Counted from the first letter of the stretch, positions 1 through 11,389 are shown. The stretch is 64,000 bases of DNA from Pelobates cultripes (GCA_933207985.1 OW240921.1:112369332-112433331); one strand, 5' to 3'. The notes: generated from the sequence alone by a model not told the origin. Made by a program: numbers and translations.

Positions 1-200
1 GATGTCCTTTTGCTTGACCACCCAAGAACTATTCAAGAGGTGAAGGATAGGTTAGGGACAATCCATAGTACTATACCCAGTTATGATTTGAATGCACTCT
101 CGCTGTGTTTTGAGTTAGACCTCCAATATAATTGCCTGGCAATCTAATAAATACAAAAAATAATGTTGGTAAAATGCAAAACGTGTTTGTACCTCCATAG

Positions 201-498
201 GACAAATCGTTTGTAAACATGGGACACAGAGACCCTGCTACAAAATAGTTTACTTTCATGACATCTCCCGGAGGGTGAACTTTGAGGAGGCCCAGGAATC
301 ATGTAAACGAGATGGTGGTCATCTAATGACTATACGATCCGAGGCAGAGCAAAGACTCATAGAGAAGCTTATCCAGAGCCTCACAACATCTGATGGTGAT
401 TTCTGGCTTGGTCTTAGGAGGACAGAAGAAGACATTCAGAACTCCAGTGACTGCCAGAGTCTATACAGTTGGGTAGATGGAAGTAAACCAACATTTTG
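201..498 (+). CDS. LAYN: LAYN exon: first two thirds of C-type lectin domain
   Basis: The acceptor is ...ctccatag before 201 and the donor is TG|GTGAGT at 498. The exon opens in the middle of a codon (two bases carried over) and reads QIVCKHGTQRPCYKIVYFHD, then continues through NFEEAQESCKRDGG and SDGDFWLGLRR. Cys residues of the lectin fold (CKHGTQRPC, ESCKRD, SSDC) are present. The last codon is split with the next exon and becomes TGG (Trp) where remembered mammalian layilin has Arg before NWYVDEP. Confidence 0.93.
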
Positions 499-3400
499 GT
501 GAGTGAGCTTTATGGAAGGATTTACCTTTGCACCCAACAAAACATATTCTAAAGCAATGTTATCTTTATGGAGCACACCCGCAATTTGTGCATCCCCATA
601 ATCAATACTTAAAGTTAAAACAAACCTGCCTGAATCTCTATCAATGCTGCTCATCCCTACTTCTCATTTTCTTATCTTTATCTATATCCAAAATGTTCTT
701 GCAACAGTGTCATGTCTTTACACACTGTGGATGTACTGTCAGTGCCTTCTAAGTACAATACAGACCATTTTTAATGCACCTTTAATGTGCTGTTAAAAGA
801 TTTCTGAATAACGCTCCCCGGCAGCTATGCTAGTGAAAGAATTAACTCATTATGGCCTGTATCGAACAATGATTAAATCATTAATTTGCCTCCAGCCTTA
901 GGCAGTGCTGGTCAGGGAGGATGTGGGTGCCTAAGTCCCAGATATGAGACTCTTTAGCCCCAGATCTCTACTGATAGTGGTAGGGATATTGGTGGGGTTT
1001 TTTGTTTTTAATTCATCGTCTTAAAGCAGCAACTGGATAGAAAAGAGTAGCATAATACTCTGGATACTGAATACAAGATACTGTCAGGAGAGTGAGTGGT
1101 GATGATTGGGGGGACTGACACTTCTAGACAGCGGTAGCTCTGCCCAGTGTCTAGAAGTTTCAGGTGTAAGAAATATACAGAGACAAAGTATCCCTGTGTG
1201 TCTCTATTCCAGTGAAATTCCAACAAAGTCAAAATGGGTGTTTCATAAAGATTATATCTTCATCAAATATTTAATTTCTTAGTGGTGACAACGTCACCTC
1301 AAAACACTGTCTGTATAATATTTTAAGAAAAGTCTGTTTTCTCTTAAATTTTTCTCTCTTTAAAAATAATTTTTACAAATTATTAATTCAACCCTCTTTC
1401 AGCTCCTCCGCTTCATTTTCCTTCTCTGCTGCACAATGTACTGTCCGTAAATTATAAATTACTTTATAAATGGTATCATTTGGTGTTCACCTGATCGTAA
1501 GATACTATTTTCCCCATTAATACATATATTTATTGTTTCTTTTTTATCTCAGGAACTGGTACGTGGATGAGCCATCATGTGGAAGTGAGGTATGCGTGGT
1601 CATGTACCACCAGCCCTCGGCCCCGCCGGGTGTAGGGGGCCTTTACAAGTTCCAGTGGAATGACGATCGCTGCAACATGAAGAACAATTTCATCTGTAAA
1701 TATTCCTTAGGTCAGTGACTCCTTATCTCTGCATTCCAATAACAGTACAATAGTAAGTTTTGACCTGTGGAGTCTTTGTTAACATTTCAATGGTTCCATA
1801 TATAAAACTTTAAAATACACACTAATATTAATATATAGATTTTACAGGTTTCTTGGTCACCTTTATCCCATAGATAACCAAAATCGACACAAGATTGTCA
1901 CAAACTCGGACACAAATGTCGTGGACGACTTTCAGAGGGGTTCAAGATAAATTATATATCTTGGCTCCTTGTGTGATCTGGCATTCTTGCCTTTTCCTGA
2001 TTTTCATTGTGTCCAGAATACAGACTCTTTTTGGATGATGATAACTGATGGCTCTAGGTAGTCCTCTTTCTCTTTTGAAATATTTTCAGTTGCTTCTACA
2101 TTATCCTATCAGTATTTTGGCTCTTACAGTATATCACTGAGATGCTCAGTCAATTCAGTAACCAGGTTTTTTCACTAAAGTGTAAAGTGAATTTAAAATG
2201 TTAGCCAAAAAGAGCTGAAATGTAAACATTCTCCACATTAACTTTGCTTTCAGTTTGGCTAATGTGGACCAAAATGTTAAATTCATGTAGAATTTACTTA
2301 TAGTTTACACTTGAGGAAATCACCCTGATCTAAGGAGTCCTAATATAGAATTTAAGCTATAGAATCGATTAGTTAGCTTCAGAGTTGCATGACTTCCTAG
2401 CACATACACAAACAGTTTTATTATTGATACACCTGTATGCTTCCTTCTTCTTAATGGTGCACATCAACCCTTTATTTATCCAAGACCTACTTTTATTTTG
2501 AAAAGATGAGATGTATTGTGGGGAGTATTTTCTCAGTACATGAATGAGGGCTTGAAGGACTCATGACAAAAAGCTCCGTGGGTGATATGGAACTTGGTAT
2601 TCAGGGTTTGATGACATTGTACATGAATCTTGGGAATCTGGCAGTCCCCTGGATCTAGCACATATAGAATGAGGAGATGGTTAGGTAGAACGTAGAACTG
2701 ACCACCACTGGTCTTTAGTGTAGGCCAGATGATTGGGAATCACCATTGTGGAATACCACTGTGTAATCCCATTGCATGAGTCGATGAAAGAATGAGGTTC
2801 TCCCTGGTTACTCTTCACCCAAACATGCAAAAGGCAAGTAAGATGGAAGGTGAAAATGGAGTGAAATTTGCTTACAACTACATCTTAGAAATCTAAAATA
2901 TTTTGTTTGTGATGGAAAGCCACTGTGTTGGGCCATGCTGGGTTGGTACAGGAACTTCAGCTCAGTTTGATCTTATGAGATGACGAGTCAGGGCTCTTTT
3001 GACTAATCCTGAGTACCCTCAATTTTTAGTTTAGTGAGGTTTTGCTATGGAGAGGGATTTGTTACTGATAGCTCATCCTATTGGCAGCTTTCGATCTTTG
3101 CCTGCACACTAATTAGAGCTTCAAAGACCTCCAGGCGAGGAGATAAGCATTATTAGAGCACAATGTTGGGAGTTATACCAACATCCTCTGATTAACCTGA
3201 CTGCAGGGCTATTATCGACAGGCAGCGTAACAAAAAGAGTGTGTTTTAGAGGTTCACATTAAATCTGCCTCCCTGTATTTTAGACAGATTCATCTGTAGA
3301 TCTGCATCCTATAAAATAATCATTATTTAAAACATATAGGGGGAGATATATCATAGCAAAAACAGGTGGCATCCTGGGCAAAGTGCAAAATATTAAAAAA

Positions 3401-6400
3401 AAATCCTTATATAAACTAAAAAATGCATCCATAATAGCACATTTTGTTTTGATATATCTCTCCTTAGTTTCTTACTAGTGTTTACTTGCGTCCCGAAGGG
3501 GAAAGATGCAACAAACTGATTGGAACAAATATTAAAATACTATATCTGGAGCACTAACAATTATGGTATCTTACCAGCTAACCAATGAAACCTGATCTAT
3601 ATTATATAAGTGTATCTAGTGTTTTATTATCCTATTGTATGTTATTTTCTTATTTTTGTAGCCAATATACTACTCTGTGGACACATTGTAACAAATTCTT
3701 CATGATTATTTTTGATAAATTACCCCTTCGTTTCTTCTATTTTTTGCCCAAACATTAGACTCTTTACATTTTAAAAAATCATTATCATCTCCACTTCCAT
3801 TACATACATATATACAATAAGATTTTAATCTCTAGCGTGCGTTTAATAATTGTTAAATATATAATTACAATGTATGAGCTCTTTTTAAAGATTAGTAAAT
3901 GCAGCGTATATTCAAAAACTCTATTTACATCGAGAAGCAATGCTCGGTGTGTGTCAGTGTGCAAAATAAGCATTTATTGATTTGAATTTTTTGGAAACAC
4001 TGTTTTATTTCGTATTTCTCTCTCTTGTAGAAACAGCAACAAATCCTCCAACTCGAAACTCTTCCTTTGTCGGTGAGTTAGAAGTTGCCGTATTTTATGG
4101 TAATAAGTGTGTCTTATTGTAGGAATTCAACTTAAACAATGTGCAATCTGGGAGCTTAAATTTATTTATTTATTACTGGCATTTTTAAAGCGCCAACATA
4201 TTCCGCAGCGCTGCACAATTCTGGGAAAAGATGGAGAGATGACCTGCTGCTAGAGAAGGGAAAGAAGGATTTGTTACAGTTGTACTCACATGTGGGAAAT
4301 TTAGCTCTACCTCGTCCACGAGATTTCGACGTACTTCCAAATCCATTGCTGAATCCACTTAGTAACATGTGCTGGACAATGCCATTCCATGGAAGAGGGA
4401 TGACATACATTACGCGGGTCGAATATGGCCATACCCGTAGCATCAGTGATTATCTCACAGTTGGTAAACTCAGTGGGAATAGGGGCAGTTGCATGGGACT
4501 CACCCATGAAAGTCTCTTTAGCATAAGGTGAGTCTGAGAGTAGGTCATGCATCCAATCATTAACTTCCAATTCTGACCCGCCTACCCGTCATTCATAAAC
4601 TACAGAGAGTGGGTGGGAAATAATTGTCATCAACTTCTGACGACCATCTATCAACTTTTGGGACCTCAGGGTCCCAGGTTGTCTTACTCCATTTAACTTT
4701 ACCCTTATCTTTAGGGGGTTTAAATGATCCACCTTTTCAATGCCCTATTGAGGGTCTGTTGGATGTTCTGGTTAGGGGAGAGCCAGGAGAGAGACCACTT
4801 GAAAAGTGAGCGGTGTGCAGCACTGCTATCAACCAGCGGTCTACCACCAGATCATACGATCAAGAACCAGAATACGGATGCTCACAGTATAAGGTTCTTA
4901 GGGAAAACAAGTAAACATTAAGGAAACTAGAAAAAAAATATTCCATGTGTAAAGCAGACAGAATCAAATATCACCAAAATGTAAATCTAATATGTAAGTC
5001 TACAAATCAAAGCAGGTAGCACCATGATAGTAAGAGCAGGTAGCACCATGATAGTAAGAGCAGGTAGCACCATGATAGTAAGAGCATACTCTGACTTGAA
5101 CTGGAGGCGAGAGTAATAAATAAAGAGGAAGTGCTATTTTGGTTTAACCTTTTTAGTGATGTTTCTTTTCAATGATTGCATGTTACTTTACGGTAGTTTT
5201 GCTGCTATGGATGTGCAGTAAAGAGATAATGCCAGGTGGTGACATTTTATTTGGCATTTATTTTTAGAGATTATGTTTTTGTTTGTTTTTTTACTATGTA
5301 AGTATTATTACTTATTTGCTTGTTTGGCTTTGCGGGGTTTGTTGGGAGTAATCATTCATTCAATATTGTTCTGCGTGTAAAAAAAACATGGTTTTTCATA
5401 CTCTTGATACAATTTTATACTTTTATTCCCCAAGTTTGAAGTTCTGTCATATATTCTTTTTCCAAAGTGATTTCTTCAGTTTCAGTTCGGTTTATAAAAT
5501 AAAGAGTTCGGAAACGTCAAAGACATGTTCAGTATACTGATGCCAATCATTGATTATGGGGATGTAGTATATGCGTCTGCATCGCGATCCAACATTAATA
5601 AACTCAACACATTGTATAACTCGTTCTGCCGATTTGTGCTACAATGTAATTACAGGACCCATCATTGTGACATGCTAAAGGAACTAAACTGGCTATCGCT
5701 GGAATCCAGACGCACCCTTCATCTTTCCAGCCTTGTTTTTAAGAGCTTTTCTGGGAAACTCCCACCCTACCTGAACAAAATGCTTTCCCCAGCTGTTCCC
5801 ACTTTCTATAAGCTCCGATCCAGTACAAGCACTTTACTTAGTCTACCTCAATAAAAAAAGAAAGCGGCCCGATCCTCCTTCTCCTACAGAGCGCCGCAAT
5901 TGTGGAACGACCTCCCGCACAATTTAAAAACTTCCCTAAGCCTAAAGTCCTTTAAGAGATCCCTCTCTACATACCTCAAAACAGAATGCACGTGTCATGG
6001 TTGATTATATATTTCCTGCCTATTCTATGTTAAATTTTGTATATGTTGTGTATTAATATTGTTTTTGTATTTTATTGTACCCTAATGTATCAATGCAATG
6101 ATTTGTGGACCCAGGACATACTTGAAAACAAGAGAAATCTCAATGTATCTTTCCTGGTAAAATATTTTATAAATAAATAAATAAATAGTATACGTTAAAC
6201 TTCACCTTTTTTGAAATGTTTTGTCATCTTTTTTTTTTATTATTATTCTCCAGAGAGAATTTTTAATTATATTTTCATCCTAAACTCCACTCATGATCAG
6301 GACTGTATTTGGGAAATGTTCAGTAGATAGACTAAGTTCCGTTACAATATGTAATTTGTTTCAGATGCTGGGACAGTTAACTTGAAACCCAAACATCCCA

Positions 6401-9400
6401 CAGAATCTGTGAAGAGCTCAAATGAAACAACTCGAGAGGCTGAAGGTAATTTCGCCGTCAAACCCCGTTTGATCACTTTTCATACCAAATATAAATAATC
6501 TTACATTGCATGATAGCGTTGTATCACCGTAATGAAGTTATTAACTGATTGTTACTGTGATGTTTCAGAGACTTTCATACATTATATCCTCATTGCCACA
6601 ATACCTCTTACGACACTCCTGTTGATTTTTATCGGAGTGCTATGTTGCTGCATTGCAGAAAAACGGTAAGTGTGTTTTGTGGTTGTTGATTTTCCTGTTG
6701 TTTTTGGCCATCACGCTGTAGCATTAACTAGGACAAACATTTATCAAACTAGATCACATGCCCTTCCAAAAGTGTCAGTAATGTAAAAAAATGTAAAACC
6801 TTTTATTGTTAATTTAATAAATCTATCGCAATATACAGAAGGAAGAGAATTCATGGCACTGTTCACATGTTCATGATTGTTGGTTTGGTGGGTGAATGCC
6901 GCTTAGTAACCTCTATTCCAGTGCACATCTGCCTGTGTTCTCCTGGAATGTTTTGGTCGGAATGTTGTAGATAAACAGTATCATCCAAGACTATGGGTCA
7001 TCAGTGGGAACTCCAGATTTTTCCAGGGGTATGTTTGCTGTTATTGTACTGATAGGCTTCATTTTCATAGCAACACACAAACCACTTATATAAGGACAAG
7101 CTGGTAAAGTGGAAGGCACAGGTGAGTAACTCAAAGGTGTAACTAATGCAGTGCCACCCTTCACACAGATCTTCAGTTGTTCCTCCATAACTTGTATTCT
7201 GATTTCCCTAGTTTTGATTACCTTTACCTGAAATACCTTTTTTTATTATTATTATTATTATGGCCATTTATACTGCGCCAACAGATTCCGTAGCACTTTA
7301 TAATATTATGAGAGGGGAATAGGACAATTACAAGAAAACTTACAGGAACGATAGGTTGACGAGGACCCTGCTCAAACGAGCTTACAGTCTATAGGAAATA
7401 GAAATCAAAAATGGTGGGAGTGAAGCAGAGCTGGAGGAGAGAGTAAAGTGCTGCCCTTTAAGAGAGAGCAAGAGACAGGTATGTAAGGTAAAGGTTACTC
7501 TGGGAGGCCATAAGCTTTCCTAAAGAGATGGGTTCTAAGGCACTTCTTAAATGATTAAAGACTAGGGGCGAGTCTGATGGCAGTAGGAAGGCTATTCCAT
7601 AGTAAGGGAGCTACCCGCGAGAAGTCCTGCAAGCGTGAATTGGCCGTATGGGTGCGAGCAGCGGACAGGATAAGGTCACGGGCAGAGCGGAGAGACCAAG
7701 AAGGAGCATAGCTATGGATCTGTGAAGAGATGTAAGAGGGGCTAGAATTGTTCAGTGCTTTATAGCTATTTGTTAGCACTTTGAATTGACTCCTATAGGA
7801 TACAGGAACCCAATGTAAGGACTGACAGAGGGGTGAGGTGTGAGAGGACCGACTAGAGAGGAATATCAGTCTAGCGGCAGCATTCATTACAGACTGTAGC
7901 AGGGCAATAGGGCTTTTGGGAAGACCAATTAGGAGAGGGTTACAATAATCCATGCAGAAAATTACTAGAGCATGGACAAGCTCCTTGGTAGTATCTTGCG
8001 CAAGAAAGAGGCTGATGCGGGCTATGTTTTTAAGATGGAATCTACAAGATTTGGCAACATACTGGATGTGAGGCTCAAAGGTGGGGCCAGGATCAAGTAT
8101 GACGCCAAGACAGCACGCTTCCAAGGATGGACTTATGTGTATACCACTAACTTGAAAGGAGAGCAAAAGAGGAGGATCAGTATTAGGAGGAGGAAAGACA
8201 AGGAGCTCAGTTTTAGAGAGATTGAGCAATCTCAGTAGTGTGGAGAGGGCGGGAACCAGATTAAAGAGGGTCAAGGAAAGAGTTGGAATTGAGGAAGTGA
8301 GACGTATGGGTAAAGACAAGTCTTTCCAGAAGCTTTGAGGTAAAAGAGAGCAGGGATATGGGACAATAGTTAGAGGGGGAGGACGGGTCAAGAGATGTTT
8401 TTTTCAGGATAGGCATTACAGTGGCATGTTTAAGGCCAGCAGGGACAACACCAGAAGAGAGAGAGCAGTTGAAGATGTGTGTTAAGGAAGGCACAAGACA
8501 AGGGGAGAGAGATCTGATAAGGTGAGATGGGACAGGATCGAGCAGGCAAGTGGTGGGGCGAGAGGAAAGGAGAAGCCCAGCCACCTCTTGTTCAGTAGCC
8601 TGGGAGAATGTCTGAAGGGTTGGAAAGGCATGATCTACGTGTGGTTGAGGAAGAGAATGGCAAGGAAGGGAGAATTCTTTCCTCGTGTCAGTAAAGTAGC
8701 ATGCTAAGCTATCGGCTGTAAGGTTAGTTTGGAGGATGGCCACAGCAGGGGGAAGAAGAGAGTTAAAGGTGTCAAATGAACTAATGAGTGAGGAAATGTA
8801 TGACTGTTTGGTGAGGGCAAGGACTGCGCTGTATGAACATAATATGAATCTATAATGGAGAAAGTCTGACTGGGTGCGAGACTTCCTCCAGGAGCGTTCA
8901 GTACAACGGGAGCATCTTTGAAGGTAGTGTGTTGATTAAGAATGCCACGGTTGAGGGCGTGGGTGCAAGACTTCCTCCAGGAGTGTTCAGTAGAACAGGA
9001 GCTTCTTTGAAGGTAGTGTGTTGATTTAGTATGCCACGGTTGAGGGTGTGTCCTTCTTGAGGTGCATGTTTGGAGTGGGGCTGCAGTGTTCAAGGCAGAG
9101 GTGAGGGTAGCGTTATATGTGGAGATGGCCAGTGAGGGACATGAGGGGGAAGGGATGGATAGCAGTTGTGAATCAATATTTTACCTTACAGCTGCTGGAG
9201 GTCAATCGAATTAAGGTTTCTCCTGAGTTGAGGGGGTTGGGTTGAGGTTTTTGGGTGAGGGGGTACTTGAGAGCAAATTATAAGAGGTGGCAATCAGAGA
9301 GAGGAAATGGAGTGTTGCAGATATTAGATACTGTACATGAATAAGAGAAAATGAGGTTGAGGGTATTGCAAGCTGCATGGGTATGAAAATGATTCCACTG

Positions 9401-10413
9401 TAATAGCCCGAGGGAGATATAGTACTGTATTGCAAAAATTTTCTAACTATTTCTAGACACTCACATTTTTCCACACCCTGAGCTTCAAATAATTATTCCT
9501 TAAAACAGGAAATAACCAGTACAAAGGTGAAACAGGTACTCCTGAAAAAAACATCACTCTGGCCACAGGATTATGAACCTGTGCTTCTTGTATTAGAGGA
9601 ATCTAGATGAATGAATGAATGAATACTATTAACTAAGCGTTTTAGTGATAACATATAGCTTAGATTGGGAATGTAGTCTACTTTGCAGAATAAAATCACG
9701 TGAATACTTCGATGTGATCATCAAAAGCAATATTTTTACTTTACTGCCCATTTACTGCTTTCAGGAACTCCACAAATGAACAGGGCTGCACTTATCAATG
9801 TCTTCAAATGACTAAAGAGCCATCTTAGATCACATTTGAACCAAACCAAACTATTAATTCATAGGTCCTTAGCACTGACATTGGAAGCCATTGTTGTAGG
9901 GCAACACACGTCCAAACATGAATTGGGAGCAAGTCTATTTAGAATCCATTATTTAAAGTCTTTAGGAAATGTGAATACATGACCTCACATTCAACACAAC
10001 AGTAATCCTATTATTTCAGTATCATTTATTATTTCTTTTAATTTTCTAGGAGCCAGAATAACAATGACACTACCACCAAAGAGCAAAGCTTTTGGGTGTC
10101 TCAACATCGCCGTAACAGTCCAAATTTGGAGGTCTACAATGTCATCAAGAGGCAGACCGATGCAGATCTAACCGGAACTAGACCTCATATCCATAACACA
10201 TCTTTTCGGGTGCCTTCTGGAGAATGTTCACCCCCTGACAATCTCTCGGGGGAATATGATAACATGGGAGAACACCATTCTGAAAGCGGGTTTGTCACCC
10301 TCGCCAGCACAGAGAGCGGATTTGTCACTAATGAACTTTATGAATTAAGTAAAGACACATTTGGAAAGAGCACAGAGTCTGGTTGGGTGGAGAATGAAAT
10401 CTATGGATTTTAA
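201..10413 (+). CDS. LAYN: Layilin (C-type lectin membrane receptor), exons 2 to last; first exon outside window
   Basis: Layilin is a single-pass plasma-membrane protein; the family binds hyaluronan outside the cell and talin, merlin and radixin through its tail (established knowledge). Six exons are seen: 201-498, 1553-1710, 4031-4072, 6365-6445, 6569-6665 and 10050-10413. Each has AG before it, and GT after it except the last. Joined phases are consistent and give about 345 codons to a TAA; the vertebrate protein is about 380 residues, so only the signal-peptide exon is missing. Order: C-type lectin domain (exons 1-2 here, with the WNDDRCNMKNNFIC end), short Thr/Ser-rich stalk (4031-4072 and 6365-6445), transmembrane helix (6569-6665), tail with LEVYN, two ESGFV motifs and a final ESGWVENEIYGF. 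These motifs match layilin as I remember it and not chondrolectin, its closest relative, which has a short, different tail. Introns are full of transposon remnants. Confidence 0.95.
499..1552 (+). other. LAYN intron, no recognised content
   Basis: The sequence is AT-rich, without recognisable repeats or conserved coding sequence. A pyrimidine-rich tract precedes the acceptor. Confidence 0.7.
1553..1710 (+). CDS. LAYN: LAYN exon: C-terminal third of C-type lectin domain
   Basis: The acceptor is ttttatctcag and the donor is TTAG|GTCAGT. The exon encodes NWYVDEPSCGSEVCVVMYHQ, PSAPPGVGG, then FQWNDDRCNMKNNFICKYS. WND is the conserved second ligand or Ca-site motif of the fold. The usual EPN of mannose-type lectins is EPS here, as in layilin of other vertebrates. 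This is the most conserved exon of the gene. Confidence 0.95.
1711..4030 (+). other. LAYN intron with one small MITE
   Basis: Apart from the inverted-repeat element at 2168-2325 I recognise nothing in this 2.3-kb AT-rich intron. Confidence 0.7.
2168..2325. repeat. Short inverted-repeat MITE (TTCACTAAAGTGT ends)
   Basis: The left end (TTCACTAAAGTGTAAA, then GAATTTAAAATGTT) is matched in inverted form by the right end (AACATTTT..., then TTTACACTTGAGGAAAT). The centre contains CTTTCAGTTTGGCTA, which recurs in the copy at 49254-49410. A related copy sits at 52908-53092. This looks like one dispersed MITE family; I cannot assign the transposase class. Confidence 0.55.
4031..4072 (+). CDS. LAYN: LAYN small stalk exon
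   Basis: A 42-base exon (ETATNPPTRNSSFV, then a split codon) lies between ctctcttgtag and GTGAGT. It keeps the one-base phase shared by its neighbours. It forms the start of the Thr/Pro/Ser-rich stalk and is too short to be found as an open reading frame; it was placed by splice signals and phase. Confidence 0.8.
4157..4222 (-). repeat. L2-like LINE 3' tail fragment
   Basis: The fragment reads TTTATTTATTTATTACTGGC and then GCGCCAACATATTCCGCAGC, the reverse complement of a LINE 3' end. It is similar to the ends at 7232 and 61724 in this window. Confidence 0.55.
4230..4600 (-). pseudogene. Possible retroelement gag-like fragment
   Basis: The minus strand from about 4570 to 4240 is open with a motif order (FDPRNVCHPSSMEW, then HVTKWIQ) that resembles, from memory, the first protein of amphibian DIRS-type retroelements. 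There is no partner domain nearby, so the assignment is weak; it could be any decayed retroelement piece. Confidence 0.3.
5011..5084. repeat. 24-bp tandem repeat, three copies
   Basis: Three identical copies of a 24-bp unit starting AGCAGGTAGCACCATGATAG lie head to tail at 5011, 5035 and 5059, inside a LAYN intron. The absence of differences suggests recent expansion. Confidence 0.9.
5500..6187 (+). mobile_element. LINE 3' fragment (L2/CR1-group), 5' truncated
   Basis: Translation from 5525 reads IDYGDVVYASASRSNINKLN, then THHCDMLKELNWLSLESRRT and GKLPPYLNKML. After an early stop at about 5852 the same frame continues with FSYRAPQLWNDLPHNLK to about 6004. This is the region after the reverse-transcriptase core in L2/CR1-group LINEs. 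The 3' end has CAATGTATCTTTCCTGGTAA and an (ATAA)n tail at 6169-6187. Another copy of this 3' end, inverted, lies at 50336-50408. It is a dead 5'-truncated insertion in a LAYN intron. Confidence 0.8.
6365..6445 (+). CDS. LAYN: LAYN stalk exon
   Basis: The exon lies between tttgtttcag and GTAATT. It encodes a hydrophilic linker, DAGTVNLKPKHPTESVKSSN followed by ETTREAE, with one base of a split codon left over. The sequence is poorly conserved, as expected for the juxtamembrane stalk; position and phase are what support it. Confidence 0.85.
6569..6665 (+). CDS. LAYN: LAYN transmembrane exon
   Basis: The exon lies between tgatgtttcag and GTAAGT. After ETFIHY it encodes a helix of about 23 hydrophobic residues (ILIATIPLTTLLLIFIG, then VLCCCIA) and a basic stop-transfer EKR. 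The IPLTTLLL core is similar to the IPLLLLL core of mammalian layilin. The juxtamembrane Cys triplet could be palmitoylated (inference). Confidence 0.92.
7555..8743 (-). pseudogene. L2-like reverse transcriptase remnant lacking the catalytic core
   Basis: The upstream frame (8743 to 8261) has DPVPSHLIRSLSP, VMPILKKTSLDP and NYCPISLLSFTSKLLERL, the fingers region of a LINE reverse transcriptase. The downstream frame (from about 8270 to 7555) has LNLSKTELLVFP, then YCNPLLIGLPKS, LHWVPVSYRSQFKVL and APLLWNSLPTAIR, the thumb and connection region. The YLDxxxAFDTV and FADD blocks that should lie between are absent: FLDPL joins almost directly to sequence equivalent to the part after FADD, with a frame change. 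This is an internal deletion of several hundred bases, so the copy cannot encode an active enzyme. Confidence 0.8.
8872..9049. repeat. 89-bp tandem duplication inside the LINE
   Basis: Two head-to-tail copies start with GGGTGCGAGACTTCCTCCAG and GGGTGCAAGACTTCCTCCAG, 89 bp apart. They differ at several positions, so the duplication is not recent. Confidence 0.8.
9481..10049 (+). other. Remainder of last LAYN intron
   Basis: A short (GAAT)n run at about 9608-9625 and a pyrimidine-rich acceptor region are visible; nothing else is recognised. Confidence 0.6.
10050..10413 (+). CDS. LAYN: LAYN last coding exon: cytoplasmic tail
   Basis: The acceptor is attttctag and the stop is TAA at 10411-10413. 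The tail carries NSPNLEVYNVIKRQ, SFRV, YDNMG, ESGFVTLASTESGFVTNELY and ESGWVENEIYGF. The repeated ESG(F/W)V-type motifs are the region through which layilin is known to bind the talin head and ERM proteins. The exon sits after a 3.4-kb intron filled by an antisense LINE. Confidence 0.95.
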
Positions 10414-10582
10414 AAAATAAAATAAAATTACGGACAAGAAAGATCATGCTGGCGATGTTTAATACAATATCAGAAGCAATATTGAATGACTTTGATTCAG
10501 GAATTAGTATTTGACACAATATTGCGGTTAATTCTACATTCTTACATTTAATATCCATCTTTCCAGCATGGAATGGACTTGC

Positions 10583-10588
10583 AATAAA
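10583..10588 (+). other. Poly(A) signal of LAYN
   Basis: AATAAA follows the stop codon by about 170 bases, in an AT-rich 3' untranslated stretch. An earlier AATAAA-like run directly after the stop (about 10416-10430) is a weaker candidate. Confidence 0.55.
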
Positions 10589-10855
10589 GAGAAGGTGCTG
10601 AAATCTGAAATGTGTTACTGTTTATTCATAATGTGTAATACAATATGAAATCTTAATTAAATGTGCAACAGATGGAGGATGCTCATTGTGTGAGTGGAGG
10701 TCATAGCGTAGATTAAACAGAGTATCTGGCAAATGATCAATCATACAAACATTAAGACATACATATTTTAGATACGGTTTTCTTTTTTTACTCATCCAAG
10801 TATGAAATATAGATTTTTTTTTTTTTTTTAATTTGACTGAAATACAAAGTGGACT

Positions 10856-11389
10856 TTAAAGGAACACTAAAGGGTCAGGAACACAAACATGTATTCCTGA
10901 CCCTACAGTGTTAAAAACACCATCTAGTCCCCCTGCTCCCCCTTTACCCTCCTAAATATAATAATATCTTACTTTTGTTCCAGAATTGATTATCTCAGCC
11001 AATCACAAAGTTTCCCCATAGGAATGCATTGGATTGGCTGAGATAGTTCTGATTATCTCAGCCAAGGAGGCGGGCTGGGGGTGGAGCCAAACACCACCCT
11101 GGCCATTCAGCATCTCCTCATAGAGATGCATTGAACCAATGCATCTCTATGAGGAAAGTTCAATATCTGCATGCAGAGGGTGAAGACACTGAATGTCAGT
11201 CACACTGTGCAGCACTGCCCCAAGAAGCACCTCTAGTAACCATCTGAGGAGTGACCAGCAGAGTTATCACTAGGCTGTTTTTCTCTGAAAAGACAGTGTT
11301 AAATGCAAAAAGCCAGCAAGGACTGACTATACTCGCCAGAACAACTACATTAAGCTGTAGTTTTGCTGGTGACTATAGTGCCCCTTTAA
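10856..11389. mobile_element. TTAA-flanked MITE (piggyBac-type target site)
   Basis: TTAA occurs at both ends (10856-10859 and 11386-11389). The ends read TTAAAGGAACACTAAAGGG on the left and ACTATAGTGCCCCTTTAA on the right. TTAA duplication is the hallmark of piggyBac-group transposition (established). The interior holds several hairpins including a perfect one at 11116-11154. Related ends recur at 17011, 31916, 59513, 60070 and 62495. It has no coding capacity. Confidence 0.75.
11116..11154. repeat. Perfect 18-bp hairpin inside the MITE
   Basis: CCTCATAGAGATGCATTG is followed after three bases by its exact reverse complement. A second hairpin (stem TTGGCTGAGATA) lies upstream at about 11030-11070. 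Confidence 0.9.

Larger units (their letters stand above)
7232..9480 (-). mobile_element. L2-like LINE, antisense in LAYN intron, internally deleted
   Basis: Read on the minus strand, the element ends at 7232 in an (ATT)n tail after a conserved 3' end (AGCTCGTTTGAGCAGGGTCC, then GCGCAGTATAAATGGCC). It is inserted in opposite orientation to LAYN, between the transmembrane and tail exons. The 5' limit near 9480 is approximate. Confidence 0.85.

Noticed and set aside
201..1710. Chondrolectin (CHODL) as identity of the lectin gene
   Set aside because: The lectin domain is similar, but the long tail with ESGFV and ESGWVENEIYG motifs belongs to layilin.
5011..5084. Regular 24-bp repeats considered as a CRISPR-like array
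   Set aside because: The copies are directly adjacent with no spacers, in a vertebrate intron; it is a simple tandem repeat. The same reasoning applies to all minisatellites here.
7972..8238. 88-codon + strand frame starting MDKLLGSILRKKEADAG
   Set aside because: It is the antisense of a LINE reverse-transcriptase remnant that has clear motifs on the minus strand.
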